A stretch of DNA of 64,000 bases from JAFKKS01 sp039808325 (GCA_039808325.1 JBDHSU010000004.1:1-64000); one strand, 5' to 3'; positions 29,265-38,197 are shown, numbered from the stretch's first letter. Translations and numbers: made by a program. The notes: generated from the letters alone by a model not told the origin.

Positions 29265-29928
29265 CCCCAAACCGGTGACGATCGCGATCCTCGCCAAGGC
29301 GCCGGTGCCGGGGACGGTGAAGACGCGGCTCGCGATGATGCTCGGCGTCTACGGCGCCGCGACCTTGCAGGAACGGTTGATCGTGCGCACCGTCGAGACG
29401 GCGGTCGAGGCCGGCACCGGGCCGGTGCATCTGTGGACAAGTCCCGACGAGCGCCACCCCTGCTTCAAGGCGCTGATCGAGCGCTTCTCGCTGCCCGTCG
29501 CGCGCCAGCCGAACGGCGATCTCGGCGCGCGCATGCATGCGGCGTTCGTTCACGCGAGCGGCCCCGCCATCGTCATCGGCAGCGACTGCCCGGTGCTCAC
29601 GCCGCAGCATCTGCGCGACGCCGCCGACGCCTTGCGCAACGGCGCGGACGCGACGGTCTGTCCGTCCGACGACGGCGGCTACGTGCTGATCGGCCTGCGC
29701 AAGCCGGAACCGACGCTGTTCCAGACCATGCCCTGGAGCACCGATACGGTGATGACCGAGACGCGCCATCGCCTCACGCATCGCGGCCTCTCCTGGCGCG
29801 AGCCGGCGCAGCTCTGGGACGTCGACCGCCCGACCGACGTGCGCCGCATGCGCCGCGAAGGGCTCAAGGACCTGCTCGCCGACATCGACCACGAGGTCTC
29901 GCCGCTGCGCGTCGTCGGACGGGATTAG
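29245..29928 (+). CDS. TIGR04282-type (DUF2064) glycosyltransferase
   Basis: The 227-residue nucleotidyl/glycosyl transferase of the DUF2064 family starts with VTIAILAKAPVPGTVKTRL and contains VIGSDCPVLTPQHL and PSDDGGYVLIGLR. TIGR04282 members sit beside ArsS and TIGR04283 genes. It ends the three-gene arsenosugar-type unit. A composite family C repeat follows 26 nt after its stop. Confidence 0.85.
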   Translation: MATLPDNPKPVTIAILAKAPVPGTVKTRLAMMLGVYGAATLQERLIVRTVETAVEAGTGPVHLWTSPDERHPCFKALIERFSLPVARQPNGDLGARMHAAFVHASGPAIVIGSDCPVLTPQHLRDAADALRNGADATVCPSDDGGYVLIGLRKPEPTLFQTMPWSTDTVMTETRHRLTHRGLSWREPAQLWDVDRPTDVRRMRREGLKDLLADIDHEVSPLRVVGRD

Positions 29929-29953
29929 GTCCCGCTCGCCGCACCCCAATCCG

Positions 29954-30114
29954 CCATCCTGAGAGGCGCAGGCGCGAAGCGCCGAGCCTCGAAAGCGACG
30001 GCCCCGATGTCGGATATATCCGACATCGGCAATTTATAGGGCTCAAGTCGGCTATGCCGGCTTGAGCCCGCGGCCATCCTTCGAGGCTCGCTTCGCGAGC
30101 ACCTCAGGATGACG
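29954..30114. repeat. Composite repeat family C with nested palindromes
   Basis: The outer arms ATCCTGAGAGGCGCAGGCG and CGAGCACCTCAGGATGACG flank an insert with two more perfect palindromes: GATGTCGGATATATCCGACATC, then GCTCAAGTCGGC and GCCGGCTTGAGC. The spacer GGCAATTTATAG joins them. The same composite, with few changes, is at 59702-59865. Simple copies without the insert are at 41617-41718 and 8591-8640. Confidence 0.85.
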
Positions 30115-30214
30115 CCGACTATCGAGGCAAGCTCGACGACGACCGGCTCAAAATCAACGCCTTAGCGCCATCCGCGGATTCAAATTCTGAGCCCGCAGGA
30201 CAGCGCTCCGCGAC

Positions 30215-31372
30215 TTAAAGCTTTCCCTCAAGCGCCGCGTCGAAGATCTTGCGCGCGCCGGCCGTATCGAGCTTCACCGGATTGCCGCCGGCGGTCGGAT
30301 CGTCCGGCGCCATCCTCGCGATCAGGTCCGCCTGCTTCCCGTCCACCTTCAATCCTGCAAGCGTGTGCGGCACGCCGGTCTCCTTCCGCAGCGCCAGCAC
30401 CCAATCGAGGAAGGCATCGAACGACGGCTTGAGCCCGATATAGGCGGCAAGCCGGGCGATCTTCTCCTCGATCGCGGCGCGGTTGAAAGCGAGCACGTAG
30501 GGCATGAACACCGCGTTGGTGAGGCCGTGATGCGTGTTGTAGAGCGCGCCGACCGGATGCGAGAGCGCGTGAATAGCGCCGAGCGCCTTCTGGAACGCGG
30601 TCGCGCCCATCGCCGCCGCCGCCATCATGTTGGCGCGCGCTTCGATGTTTTTCCCGTCGGCCGTGGCGCGCGCGAGGTTCTCCTTCACGAGCCGCACGCC
30701 TTCGACGGCGATGCCGTCCGCGAGCGGGTGGTAGAACGGCCCGCAATACGCCTCCAGGCAGTGCGCGAAGGCATCCATGCCGGTGCCGGCGGTGACGATC
30801 GGCGGCATTCCGACCGTAAGTTCCGGGTCGCAGATCGTCACCTTCGGCATCATCGCCGGGTGGAAGATGATCTTCTTGGTGTGCGTTTCCTCGTTGGTGA
30901 CGACCGCCGCGCGCCCCACCTCCGAACCCGTCCCCGCCGTCGTCGGCACGGCGACGATCGGCGCGATCTTCGCGGCATCGGCGCGCGTCCACCAGTCGCC
31001 CACGTCCTCGAAGTCCCAGACCGGCCGCGTCTGCCCGTGCATGAAGGCGACGAGCTTGCCGGCGTCGAGCGCCGAGCCGCCGCCGAAGGCGACGACGCCG
31101 TCGTGCCCACCGGACTTGAACACGGCGACGCCGGCCTTGACGTTCGTTTCGACCGGGTTCGGCTGCACGTCGCAGAACACCGCGGCGGCAACGCCGGCAG
31201 CCTTCAATTTTGCCACGACGTCGGCCGTCATCGGCATCTTCGCGACGGTCGGATCGGTGACGAGCAGCGGACGCTTGATGCCGGCGGCCGCCAGCGCCTC
31301 CGGCAACTCGGCGATGCGCCCTTCTCCGAAGCGCACCGTCGTCGGGAAATTCCAATTGCCGCGCAGTTGCAT
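30215..31372 (-). CDS. Iron-containing alcohol dehydrogenase
   Basis: The 385-residue group III alcohol dehydrogenase has the NAD-binding FGGGSALDAGK, TTAGTGSEVGRAAVVT, and metal-ligand segments GMDAFAHCLEAY, IHALSHPVGALYNTHHG. It interconverts an alcohol and an aldehyde with NAD(H). An aldehyde dehydrogenase gene lies upstream on the same strand. The pair could oxidise an alcohol to the acid. The substrate is not shown. Confidence 0.92.
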   Translation of the reverse strand: MQLRGNWNFPTTVRFGEGRIAELPEALAAAGIKRPLLVTDPTVAKMPMTADVVAKLKAAGVAAAVFCDVQPNPVETNVKAGVAVFKSGGHDGVVAFGGGSALDAGKLVAFMHGQTRPVWDFEDVGDWWTRADAAKIAPIVAVPTTAGTGSEVGRAAVVTNEETHTKKIIFHPAMMPKVTICDPELTVGMPPIVTAGTGMDAFAHCLEAYCGPFYHPLADGIAVEGVRLVKENLARATADGKNIEARANMMAAAAMGATAFQKALGAIHALSHPVGALYNTHHGLTNAVFMPYVLAFNRAAIEEKIARLAAYIGLKPSFDAFLDWVLALRKETGVPHTLAGLKVDGKQADLIARMAPDDPTAGGNPVKLDTAGARKIFDAALEGKL

Positions 31373-31394
31373 CGATCTCTCCGAATATGCCGCG

Positions 31395-31506
31395 ATCCTT
31401 CGAGGGCCGCTACGCGGCCGCCTCGGGATGACGCCGTTGGGAAGGAGATGTCGTCACCCTGAGGGTGCGAAGCCGACGCAGTCGGCGAGCCTCGAAGGGC
31501 GACGAC
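31395..31506. repeat. Repeat family C, divergent double copy
   Basis: Two hairpins lie head to head. The first is ATCCTTCGAGGGCCGC with GCGGCCGCCTCGGGATGACG. The second is GTCACCCTGAGGGTGCGAAG with GAGCCTCGAAGGGCGACGAC. They fill the gap between the aldehyde and alcohol dehydrogenase genes. Confidence 0.75.
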
Positions 31507-31517
31507 ATCCTCGCAGC

Positions 31518-32903
31518 CTACACCTCTCTCAAGTGGAAACTCTTCGGCCGCGTGAGACTCTCATAGCCGACACGCGAGAGCGTCGCGCCGCGCCCGGTGT
31601 CCTTGACGCCCGTCCAGGCCAGGCCCGGGTCGAGATAATCGCAGCGGTTCATGAACACCGTGCCGGTCTCGATGCGCTCGCCGATGCGCTCGGCCGCCGG
31701 CATGTCGCGCGTCCACACCGAAGCGGTGAGACCATAGGGCGAGTCGTTCATCAGCCGCACCGCCTCGTCGTCGCCGTCGACCTTCATGATGCCGACGACC
31801 GGGCCGAACGTCTCCTCCATCATCACCTTCATGCCGTGATCAACGTTCGTCAGCACCTGCGGCGCGACATAGGGGGAGCCCGCCGCGTCGCGCGCGAACG
31901 CCTTCGTGTCGATGAGGGCGCGCGCCCCTTTCCCCTGCGCTTCCGCGATGTGCCCGCGAACCGTGGCGGCGAGGCGCGGCTGCGCCATCGGGCCGAGCGT
32001 CGTCGCCGGGTCGAGCGGATCGCCGAGCACATATTGCTTCGTCAGCGCCGCGAACTGGTCGACGAAACGATCGTAGACATCGGCGTGGACATAGATGCGC
32101 TCGATGCCGCAGCAGCACTGTCCGGAATTGAAGAAGGCGCCGTCGACGAGGTTCTCGACCGCATGCGCAAGATCCGCGTCGGGCCGGACATAGGCCGGAT
32201 CCTTGCCGCCGAGCTCGAGCCCGACGCCGGCGAACGTTCCCGCCGCCGCGCCCTCGATCGCCTTGCCCGCCGCGACCGAGCCGGTGAAGCAGACCTGGTC
32301 GATCATGCCGGACCGGATAAGCGCCAGCGTATCGCCGTGCGAGAGCGTCACCGTCTGGAACAGTCCGCCCGGCAAGCCGGCTTTGTCCATCGCCTGCTGG
32401 AAGCGGTCGCCGACAAGCAGCGTCTGCGCCGCATGCTTGAGCAGCACCGCGTTCCCCGCCATCAGCGCCGGCACGACGGAGTTGACGGCGGTGAGATACG
32501 GATAGTTCCACGGCGCGACGGTGAGGACGACGCCGACCGGCTCGCGCCTCACGTAGCGCGTAAATCCGGCTTTCGCTTCCGGCACGATCGGCGCCAGCGC
32601 GCTTTCGGCCAGCGCGATCATGCCGCGCGCGCGTTCCTCGAAGCCGCCGAGCTCGCCCCCGGCATATTTGATCGGACGGCCCATCTGCCACGCGATCTCG
32701 GGGGCGATCTCGGCGCGCATGCCAAGCATCGCATCGACCATGGCGGACAGCAGCCGCGCGCGCTCCGCAAGCGCGACGCGCCGCCACTCGGCTTGGCCCG
32801 TCCGCGCGGCGGCAACGGCCTGCGCGATCGCGGCCGGCGCCATGGCGGCACGGCGCACAACCTCCCGGCCGTCGACAGGCGAGACGCAGACAATGTCATT
32901 CAT
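31518..32903 (-). CDS. Aldehyde dehydrogenase family protein
   Basis: The 461-residue NAD(P)-dependent enzyme has the cofactor segment VAPWNYPYLTAVNSVVPAL, catalytic glutamate in LELGGKDPAYV and catalytic cysteine in FFNSGQCCCGIE, where three cysteines stand in a row. The C-terminus has EETFGPVVGIMKV and SPYGLTASVWT. It oxidises an aldehyde to the acid. With the Fe-alcohol dehydrogenase and the nearby glutamine-synthetase-like gene it could serve amino-alcohol breakdown, which is an inference. Confidence 0.9.
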   Translation of the reverse strand: MNDIVCVSPVDGREVVRRAAMAPAAIAQAVAAARTGQAEWRRVALAERARLLSAMVDAMLGMRAEIAPEIAWQMGRPIKYAGGELGGFEERARGMIALAESALAPIVPEAKAGFTRYVRREPVGVVLTVAPWNYPYLTAVNSVVPALMAGNAVLLKHAAQTLLVGDRFQQAMDKAGLPGGLFQTVTLSHGDTLALIRSGMIDQVCFTGSVAAGKAIEGAAAGTFAGVGLELGGKDPAYVRPDADLAHAVENLVDGAFFNSGQCCCGIERIYVHADVYDRFVDQFAALTKQYVLGDPLDPATTLGPMAQPRLAATVRGHIAEAQGKGARALIDTKAFARDAAGSPYVAPQVLTNVDHGMKVMMEETFGPVVGIMKVDGDDEAVRLMNDSPYGLTASVWTRDMPAAERIGERIETGTVFMNRCDYLDPGLAWTGVKDTGRGATLSRVGYESLTRPKSFHLREV

Positions 32904-33032
32904 GGATGTAACAATCCGGTCGAACTTTGCCGTTTATGGCATGAGCAGCCCGCGGGGTCACATTGCTTTAGTGCCCGCTTCGCGGCTAGATCGAAACATT
33001 GGAATCGCCCCGTTGTCCCCGAGGAATTACAT

Positions 33033-34700
33033 GTGAACAGCTCTCCAGAACCCTCGGATCCGATTCGTCTTTTTCTGGAAACGAGCCTGGACGCCGTGGT
33101 CGTGATGGACGCCCGCGGCCTGGTCACGCACTGGACGCAGCGCAGCACGCATCTGTTCCATTGGAGCCAAGACGAAGCGCTGGGGCGCCCGCTCGCCGAA
33201 TTGGTCGTGCCGCTGCGGCAGCGGCGCATTTACGCCACCGGCCTGCAGAGGTTCCTCCGCGGCGGCGCCACCAACCTGATGAATCGCCGCATCGAAGTCA
33301 CGGCGACGCAAAAGTCCGGAGCGGAACTCCCCGTCGAGCTGACGATCTCGCCGCTGCGCCGAAACGACGAATGGACCTTCATCGTCACGCTGCGCGACCT
33401 AAGCGACCGCAAGCGCGACGAGCAGTTCCGCGCGCAGCAGGCGCACAAGGCGGAAATCCTGCATCGCGTCATCAGCTTCGCGGGAGAATCGCACTCCTTC
33501 GACGAGGCGCTGCGGCTCAGCCTCGCGTCGATGCAGGAGCTCGCCGGCTGGCCGCTGGGCCACATCTATCTGCCGACCGAGTCGCAGCCCGTCGTGCTGA
33601 TGCCGTCGGGAATCTGGCACGGCTCGAAAGTCGCCGAGTACGACAAGTTCCGCGAGCTGACGGAGGCGACCTATTTCAGCCCCGGCGAAGGCTTGCCCGG
33701 GCGCGTCTGGAACAGCGGCCGGCCGGAATGGATCGCGGACGTCCATGCAAACCCCAACGGCCCGCGGGCTCGCGCGGCGGGCACCGACATCGGCGCCGCC
33801 TTCTCGCTCCCCATCAAGGTCGGCGCCCGCATCATCGCCATCTTCGAGTTCTTCAACGACAAGACGGCCTCCCCCGACTACGACCTGATGCTGGCGCTGC
33901 AATCGATCGGCGCACAGGTCGGGAGGGTGTTCGAGCGCCGCCGGGCGGAGGAAGCCCTCCGCGAGCAGGCCAAGGCTCTCGCCGAGACCAACGAGCGCCT
34001 GGAAAAGGAGCTCGAGGAGCGCCACCGGGTCGAAGAGCACCAGCATCTTTTGCTGGCCGAGCTCAACCATCGGGTGAAGAACATGCTGGCCGTGGTCTCC
34101 GGCATCGCCGCGCAGACCGCCCGCACCAGCCGCTCCATCGCCGTCTTCAACAGCAATTTCATGGCGCGGCTGAGCGCCCTCGGACGGGCCCATACGCTGC
34201 TGACCGAGGGCAACTGGCGGGCCATGCCGCTGGCACGCATCGCTTCCGACCTGCTGGGGCCTTACGCGCACCCCCAGACGGTGGAGGACCAGCCGCCCCC
34301 CGCCGGCGACGGGCCGGAACCATCGGCTGAAGGCTCAGAGCCCATCCACCCGCCGGATCAGATCGTCATGTCGGGGCCGCCGGTCCTGCTCCCCCCAAAG
34401 GCGGCACTGGCGATGAGCATGATTTTTCATGAATTGGTAACCAACGCGGCAAAATACGGTGCCCTGTCGGTGCCGACCGGTCGCATTTTCGTCGAATGGA
34501 GCGTTTCTCCTGGGCTTGAGCGCCTCGTGCGCCTGACCTGGCGGGAAACGGGTGTTTCGGGCCTCGTACGCTCCCGCCGCGTGGGATTTGGCACCAAGAT
34601 GATCGAAGCCAGCGCCAAACACGAATTGGGGGGAAACGTCGACGTCCGGTATACCCCGGAAGGCATTGCATATAGTTTGGAGTTTCCTGCAACCTTTTGA
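33033..34700 (+). CDS. PAS-GAF-HWE sensor histidine kinase
   Basis: The 555-residue soluble kinase has a PAS domain (about 10-125, DAVVVMDARGLVTHWT), a GAF domain (about 145-295) and a coiled-coil linker. The HWE-type kinase follows, with phospho-acceptor His346 in LAELNHRVKNML, N-box FHELVTNAAKYGALS (Asn471) and the WRE motif LTWRETGV. There is no membrane segment, so it senses a cytoplasmic signal. The start is a GTG with GAGGAA 6 nt upstream. The frame upstream of it is antisense to other genes. The partner receiver gene is 43 nt downstream. Confidence 0.9.
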   Translation: MNSSPEPSDPIRLFLETSLDAVVVMDARGLVTHWTQRSTHLFHWSQDEALGRPLAELVVPLRQRRIYATGLQRFLRGGATNLMNRRIEVTATQKSGAELPVELTISPLRRNDEWTFIVTLRDLSDRKRDEQFRAQQAHKAEILHRVISFAGESHSFDEALRLSLASMQELAGWPLGHIYLPTESQPVVLMPSGIWHGSKVAEYDKFRELTEATYFSPGEGLPGRVWNSGRPEWIADVHANPNGPRARAAGTDIGAAFSLPIKVGARIIAIFEFFNDKTASPDYDLMLALQSIGAQVGRVFERRRAEEALREQAKALAETNERLEKELEERHRVEEHQHLLLAELNHRVKNMLAVVSGIAAQTARTSRSIAVFNSNFMARLSALGRAHTLLTEGNWRAMPLARIASDLLGPYAHPQTVEDQPPPAGDGPEPSAEGSEPIHPPDQIVMSGPPVLLPPKAALAMSMIFHELVTNAAKYGALSVPTGRIFVEWSVSPGLERLVRLTWRETGVSGLVRSRRVGFGTKMIEASAKHELGGNVDVRYTPEGIAYSLEFPATF

Positions 34701-34743
34701 GGCATCGTGCGTTTCGAGGTAGGTCCGCGGGGTTTCCACTTTT

Positions 34744-35211
34744 ATGACATCAACGACCATGCATGAATCTTCCGGCAGGCTCTTCCGGAAGCAGTCTATA
34801 GCGCAGCGCCCACGCTCAAATCCCACCACAAGGCCCGCGAAGCTCAGGGTCCTAGTCGTCGAGGACGAAATTTTCGTCGCTTGGCACCTGGAAGCGACCC
34901 TGCGGGAGCTCAATTGCACGGTCTGCGGCATGGTGCCGGACGGCCAAAGCGCCGTCGACAAGGCGCGCAAGCTCCATGCCGACCTGATCCTGATGGATAT
35001 AAACCTTCAGGGAGAGATAGACGGCATCGAAGCGGTTCGCCGGATCCAGGAAACCCAGCCGGCGCCCGTCATCTTCATCACCGCCTATAGCGACCCGACG
35101 ACCCTCAGCCGCATCCGCAAGATCGCGCCGGGCGCCCCGGTTCTCGCCAAACCCGTGTCGCTGAATGTCCTCAGGGCCGCGGTATCGAGCGTGATGACGC
35201 CCTCCGCCTGA
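34744..35211 (+). CDS. Single-domain response regulator
   Basis: The 155-residue protein has a disordered N-terminus of about 33 residues followed by one receiver domain: acidic pair Glu40-Asp41, phospho-acceptor Asp85 (LILMDINL), threonine in FITAYSD and lysine in VLAKPVSL. It has no output domain, so it probably relays phosphate from the adjacent HWE kinase or acts by protein contact. A second ATG five codons in is possible. Confidence 0.9.
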   Translation: MTSTTMHESSGRLFRKQSIAQRPRSNPTTRPAKLRVLVVEDEIFVAWHLEATLRELNCTVCGMVPDGQSAVDKARKLHADLILMDINLQGEIDGIEAVRRIQETQPAPVIFITAYSDPTTLSRIRKIAPGAPVLAKPVSLNVLRAAVSSVMTPSA

Positions 35212-35214
35212 CGG

Positions 35215-35334
35215 CTCCCGATCCCGAAAAGCGGAGACGGTTTTCGGAAAAAGCACGCCCTCAGGGCTCGACCCGGGCGATCATGCTCAAGCAAAACGGT
35301 AACGGCTGATTCAATGCTGTTGGATCAGACCCTA
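35215..35334 (+). repeat. Repeat family B copy
   Basis: The order of blocks is CCCGAAAAGCGGAGACGG, TTTTCGGAAAAAGCACGCCC, GGCTCGACCCGG, GATCATGCTCAAGCAAAACG and TTGGATCAGACCCTA. The CCGAAAA/TTTTCGG arms form the main hairpin. It sits between the convergent receiver gene and the glutamine-synthetase-like gene. Other copies are at 47432 and 53705. Confidence 0.8.
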
Positions 35335-35342
35335 AACGCCGC

Positions 35343-36710
35343 TCAATACTGTTCGAATCCGCGTTTGAGCTCCCAATCGGTGATGCGGCGGTCGTATTCG
35401 AACTGCTCCCACTTCGCCGTGTAGACATAGTGGTCGACGACGGCATCGCCGAGCGCCTTGCGCAGCATCGTCGAGCGGTCCAGGCACTGCGCCGCGTCAC
35501 GCAGCGTCTTCGATACTTCCGGCAGCGAGGCATCGACGTAGGCGTCGCCTGAATGCGGCGCGCCGAGGGTGAGCTTCTCGTCGATACCCGCGAGCCCCGC
35601 CGCGATCAGCCCCGCAAAGGCGAGGTACGGATTGAGGTCGGCGCCGCCGATGCGGCACTCGATGCGAATCGCCTTCGAATGCTCGCCGACCAGCCGGAAT
35701 CCAGCGGTGCGGTTGTCGCGGCTCCACACCGCCCGCGTCGGCGCGAAGGTGCCAGCCTGGAAGCGCTTGTACGAGTTGATGTAGGGCGCGAGGAAATAGG
35801 TGATGTCGGGCGCGTATTTGAGCTGGCCGGCGACGAACGCGCGCATCAGCGGCGACATGCCGTGCTCGGCCTTCGGATCGAAGAACAACGGCTTCTTGCC
35901 CGCCGCGTCCCAGAGCGAGGCGTGGACATGCGCGCTCGACCCGGCGAGCCCGTAGTTCCATTTCGCCATGAAGGTCACCGCCTTCCCCTGCCCCCAGGCG
36001 ATCTCCTTGATGCCGTTCTTGATGACGACGTGGTTGTCGGCCATCTCCAGCGCCTCGGCATAGCGCACGTTGATCTCCTCCTGCCCCGGCCCCCATTCGC
36101 CCTTGGAGTTCTCGACCGGAATGCCGGCGGCGTGGAGGCCGTTGCGGATCGCCCGCATCACGCCCTCCTCCTTCGTCGTCTGCAGGATGTGGTAGTCCTC
36201 GATGTACTGCCCCGCCGTCGCGAGGTCGGCATAGCGCTTCTGCCGCGCGCTCTCATAAGTTTCGTCGAAAAGATAGAACTCGAGTTCCGAGGCGAAGAAG
36301 GCGCGCATCTTACGCTGCGCCAGCCGCGCGATCTGGGCTTTGAGAATGCCGCGCGGCGAATGCGCGAGGTCGTGGCCGTGGTGGTCGCGCACGTCGGCGA
36401 TGACGAGCGCCGTCGACGGCAGCCACGGCAGACGCCGCAGCGTCGTCATGTCGGGCTTCAGCACGAAATCGCCGTACCCCTTCTCCCAGCTCGCCGCCGC
36501 GTAGCCCGGCACCGGCTCCATATCGATGTCGTTGGCGAGCAGGTAGTCGCAGGCATGCGTCTCCTCGTGCCCGCCATTGATGAAGAACTCGGCGTGGAAA
36601 CGCTTGCCGATCAAGCGGCCCTGCATGTCCACCATGGCGACGACCACGGTGTCGATGCCGCCGTCCTTCACCGCCTTCCTCAGCTCCGCGAAGCTCAGCT
36701 TGCCCGCCAT
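35343..36710 (-). CDS. Glutamine synthetase family ligase
   Basis: The 455-residue protein has the catalytic-domain motifs of the family (KWNYGLAGSSAHVHASLWD, NSYKRFQAGTFAPTRAVWSRDNRTAGFR, ECRIGGADLNPYLA) and an N-terminal AMVDMQGRLIGKRF. It resembles gamma-glutamylamine synthetases (PuuA/GlnT-like) more than GlnA, which is longer and has an adenylylation site. It may glutamylate an amine. It follows the PbfA-like gene by 63 nt on the same strand and may end the phosphonate transcript, making an AEP-related or ethanolamine-like amine a possible substrate. Confidence 0.87.
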   Translation of the reverse strand: MAGKLSFAELRKAVKDGGIDTVVVAMVDMQGRLIGKRFHAEFFINGGHEETHACDYLLANDIDMEPVPGYAAASWEKGYGDFVLKPDMTTLRRLPWLPSTALVIADVRDHHGHDLAHSPRGILKAQIARLAQRKMRAFFASELEFYLFDETYESARQKRYADLATAGQYIEDYHILQTTKEEGVMRAIRNGLHAAGIPVENSKGEWGPGQEEINVRYAEALEMADNHVVIKNGIKEIAWGQGKAVTFMAKWNYGLAGSSAHVHASLWDAAGKKPLFFDPKAEHGMSPLMRAFVAGQLKYAPDITYFLAPYINSYKRFQAGTFAPTRAVWSRDNRTAGFRLVGEHSKAIRIECRIGGADLNPYLAFAGLIAAGLAGIDEKLTLGAPHSGDAYVDASLPEVSKTLRDAAQCLDRSTMLRKALGDAVVDHYVYTAKWEQFEYDRRITDWELKRGFEQY

Positions 36711-36773
36711 GACGTCTCGCCCCCAACGATTTTCGTGAACAGTCTGAAGTGAAGCGCCGGACGCGGTCAATCG

Positions 36774-38156
36774 TCAGCGGTGCCCCTGCTCCCGCGCGAC
36801 CTCGCCGATCGCGGCGTCGATGATGTCGACGGCCTTCGCCATCTCGTCCTGCGTCAGCGTCAAAGGCGGCGTCAGCGTCAGGACGTTGCCGAACGTCGTC
36901 TTGAACGAAAGGCCCGCATCCATCGCGCGGTACATCACCGCCTCCGCGGCGTCCTTGGCCGGCGTCTTGCTGTCGCGGTCGATGACGAGTTCGATGCCGA
37001 TGACGAACCCCTGCCCGCGCACGTCGCCGACAAGCCGATGCTTCTGCATCATGTCTCCGAAGCGGTCGAGCGCGAAGGCGCCGACCCTCGCGGCGTTCTC
37101 GACCAGGTTTTCGTCCTCGATGATCTCGATGGTGGTCAACGCGGCGCGCGCCGTCACCGGATTCTTCTCGTGCGTATAGTGGCCGAACGCATAGTTCCCG
37201 CCGACGTCGAGGTCCGGCCGCGCGACCACCGCCGCGATCGGCAGGATGCCGCCGCCCAACGCCTTGCCGAGCACCAGGATGTCCGGCGTCACGCCGTCGT
37301 GCTCGCAGGCGAACATCTTGCCGGTCTTGCCGAGGCCGGTCGGAATTTCGTCGAGGATGAGCAGCGTGCCGTGCTTGTCGCAGAGCGCGCGCACCTTGCG
37401 CCAGAACCCCGGCGGCGGAACGTAAGGCACCGCGCGGATCGGCTCGGCGATGAAGGCGGCGACGTCGCCCTCGCGTCCCAGCACATAGTCGATCATGCGC
37501 AGGCACGCCTCGCCCGACTCTTCGGCGCTCGACGTGCCGTAAGGACAGCGATAGCTGCCGAACGGCGCGACATGCTCCGCGCCGGGCATCAGCGGCCCGA
37601 GCGCGCTCGCGCGAAACAGCGCCTCGCCGCCGACGGCGGACGCACCGTAGCCGGCGCCGTGGAACGCATCCCAGAACGATAGCGTCTTGTAGCGGCCGGT
37701 GGCGACGCGCGCGATCTTGATCGCGACCTCGTTGGCGTCGGAACCGCCGGTGGTGAACAGCACCTTGGAGAGATCGCCGGGCGTGATGGCGGCGAGCTTG
37801 CGCGCGAGCGCGACGGGAACGTCCGAGGTGTAGCGGCGCGGCGTGAACGGCAGCGCATCCATCTGCTCGGCGATCGCGCGCTTCAGCCGCGGATGGCCGT
37901 AGCCGATGTGGTGCACGTTGTTGCCGTGGAAGTCCATGTAGCGGCGGCCGGCGGTGTCCTCGATCCAGATCCCTTCCGCCTTGGCGATGGCGTTGAGACA
38001 CGGCGTCGAGACCGATTGGCGCAGGAAATAGGTCTCGTCTTCGGTGAGCAGCGCACGCGCCTCGCCGCCGATATTGCGGTCGGCCCACGCCTTTCGCCGC
38101 GCGGAAAGGTTGGTGTCGCTTTCGGATTCAGCCGGCGTCGCAGTGTTCGAATTCAT
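36774..38156 (-). CDS. Class III PLP enzyme, candidate hydroxy-AEP ammonia-lyase PbfA
   Basis: The 460-residue fold-type I PLP protein of the class III aminotransferase family shows FHGNNVHHIGYGHPRLK, VLFTTGGSDANEVAIKIAR, LLILDEIPTGLGKTGKMF and the PLP lysine in LVLGKALGGGILP. Enzymes of this look in AEP loci include PbfA, which turns (R)-1-hydroxy-2-aminoethylphosphonate into phosphonoacetaldehyde and ammonia. The product would feed PhnY and PhnA encoded upstream. Assignment rests on context and family. An ordinary omega-aminotransferase is the alternative. I chose the ATG of MNSNTATP because the upstream frame is repeat-derived. Confidence 0.75.
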   Translation of the reverse strand: MNSNTATPAESESDTNLSARRKAWADRNIGGEARALLTEDETYFLRQSVSTPCLNAIAKAEGIWIEDTAGRRYMDFHGNNVHHIGYGHPRLKRAIAEQMDALPFTPRRYTSDVPVALARKLAAITPGDLSKVLFTTGGSDANEVAIKIARVATGRYKTLSFWDAFHGAGYGASAVGGEALFRASALGPLMPGAEHVAPFGSYRCPYGTSSAEESGEACLRMIDYVLGREGDVAAFIAEPIRAVPYVPPPGFWRKVRALCDKHGTLLILDEIPTGLGKTGKMFACEHDGVTPDILVLGKALGGGILPIAAVVARPDLDVGGNYAFGHYTHEKNPVTARAALTTIEIIEDENLVENAARVGAFALDRFGDMMQKHRLVGDVRGQGFVIGIELVIDRDSKTPAKDAAEAVMYRAMDAGLSFKTTFGNVLTLTPPLTLTQDEMAKAVDIIDAAIGEVAREQGHR

Positions 38157-38197
38157 GTCGGGTTGCTTTGTTCGGCGTCGCCACATGGTGGGGCGCG

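Noticed and set aside
32985..33015. Possible EcfG-type promoter (GAAAC...CGTT) before the HWE kinase gene
   Set aside because: The spacing between the two boxes is about 13 nt, too short for the GGAAC-N16/17-CGTT consensus, and the first box is a mismatch.
30777..33032. The 1307-residue open frame that continues upstream of the HWE kinase
   Set aside because: Before 33033 it is antisense to the alcohol and aldehyde dehydrogenase genes, has no recognisable domains, and the PAS domain begins exactly after the GTG with a good ribosome site.
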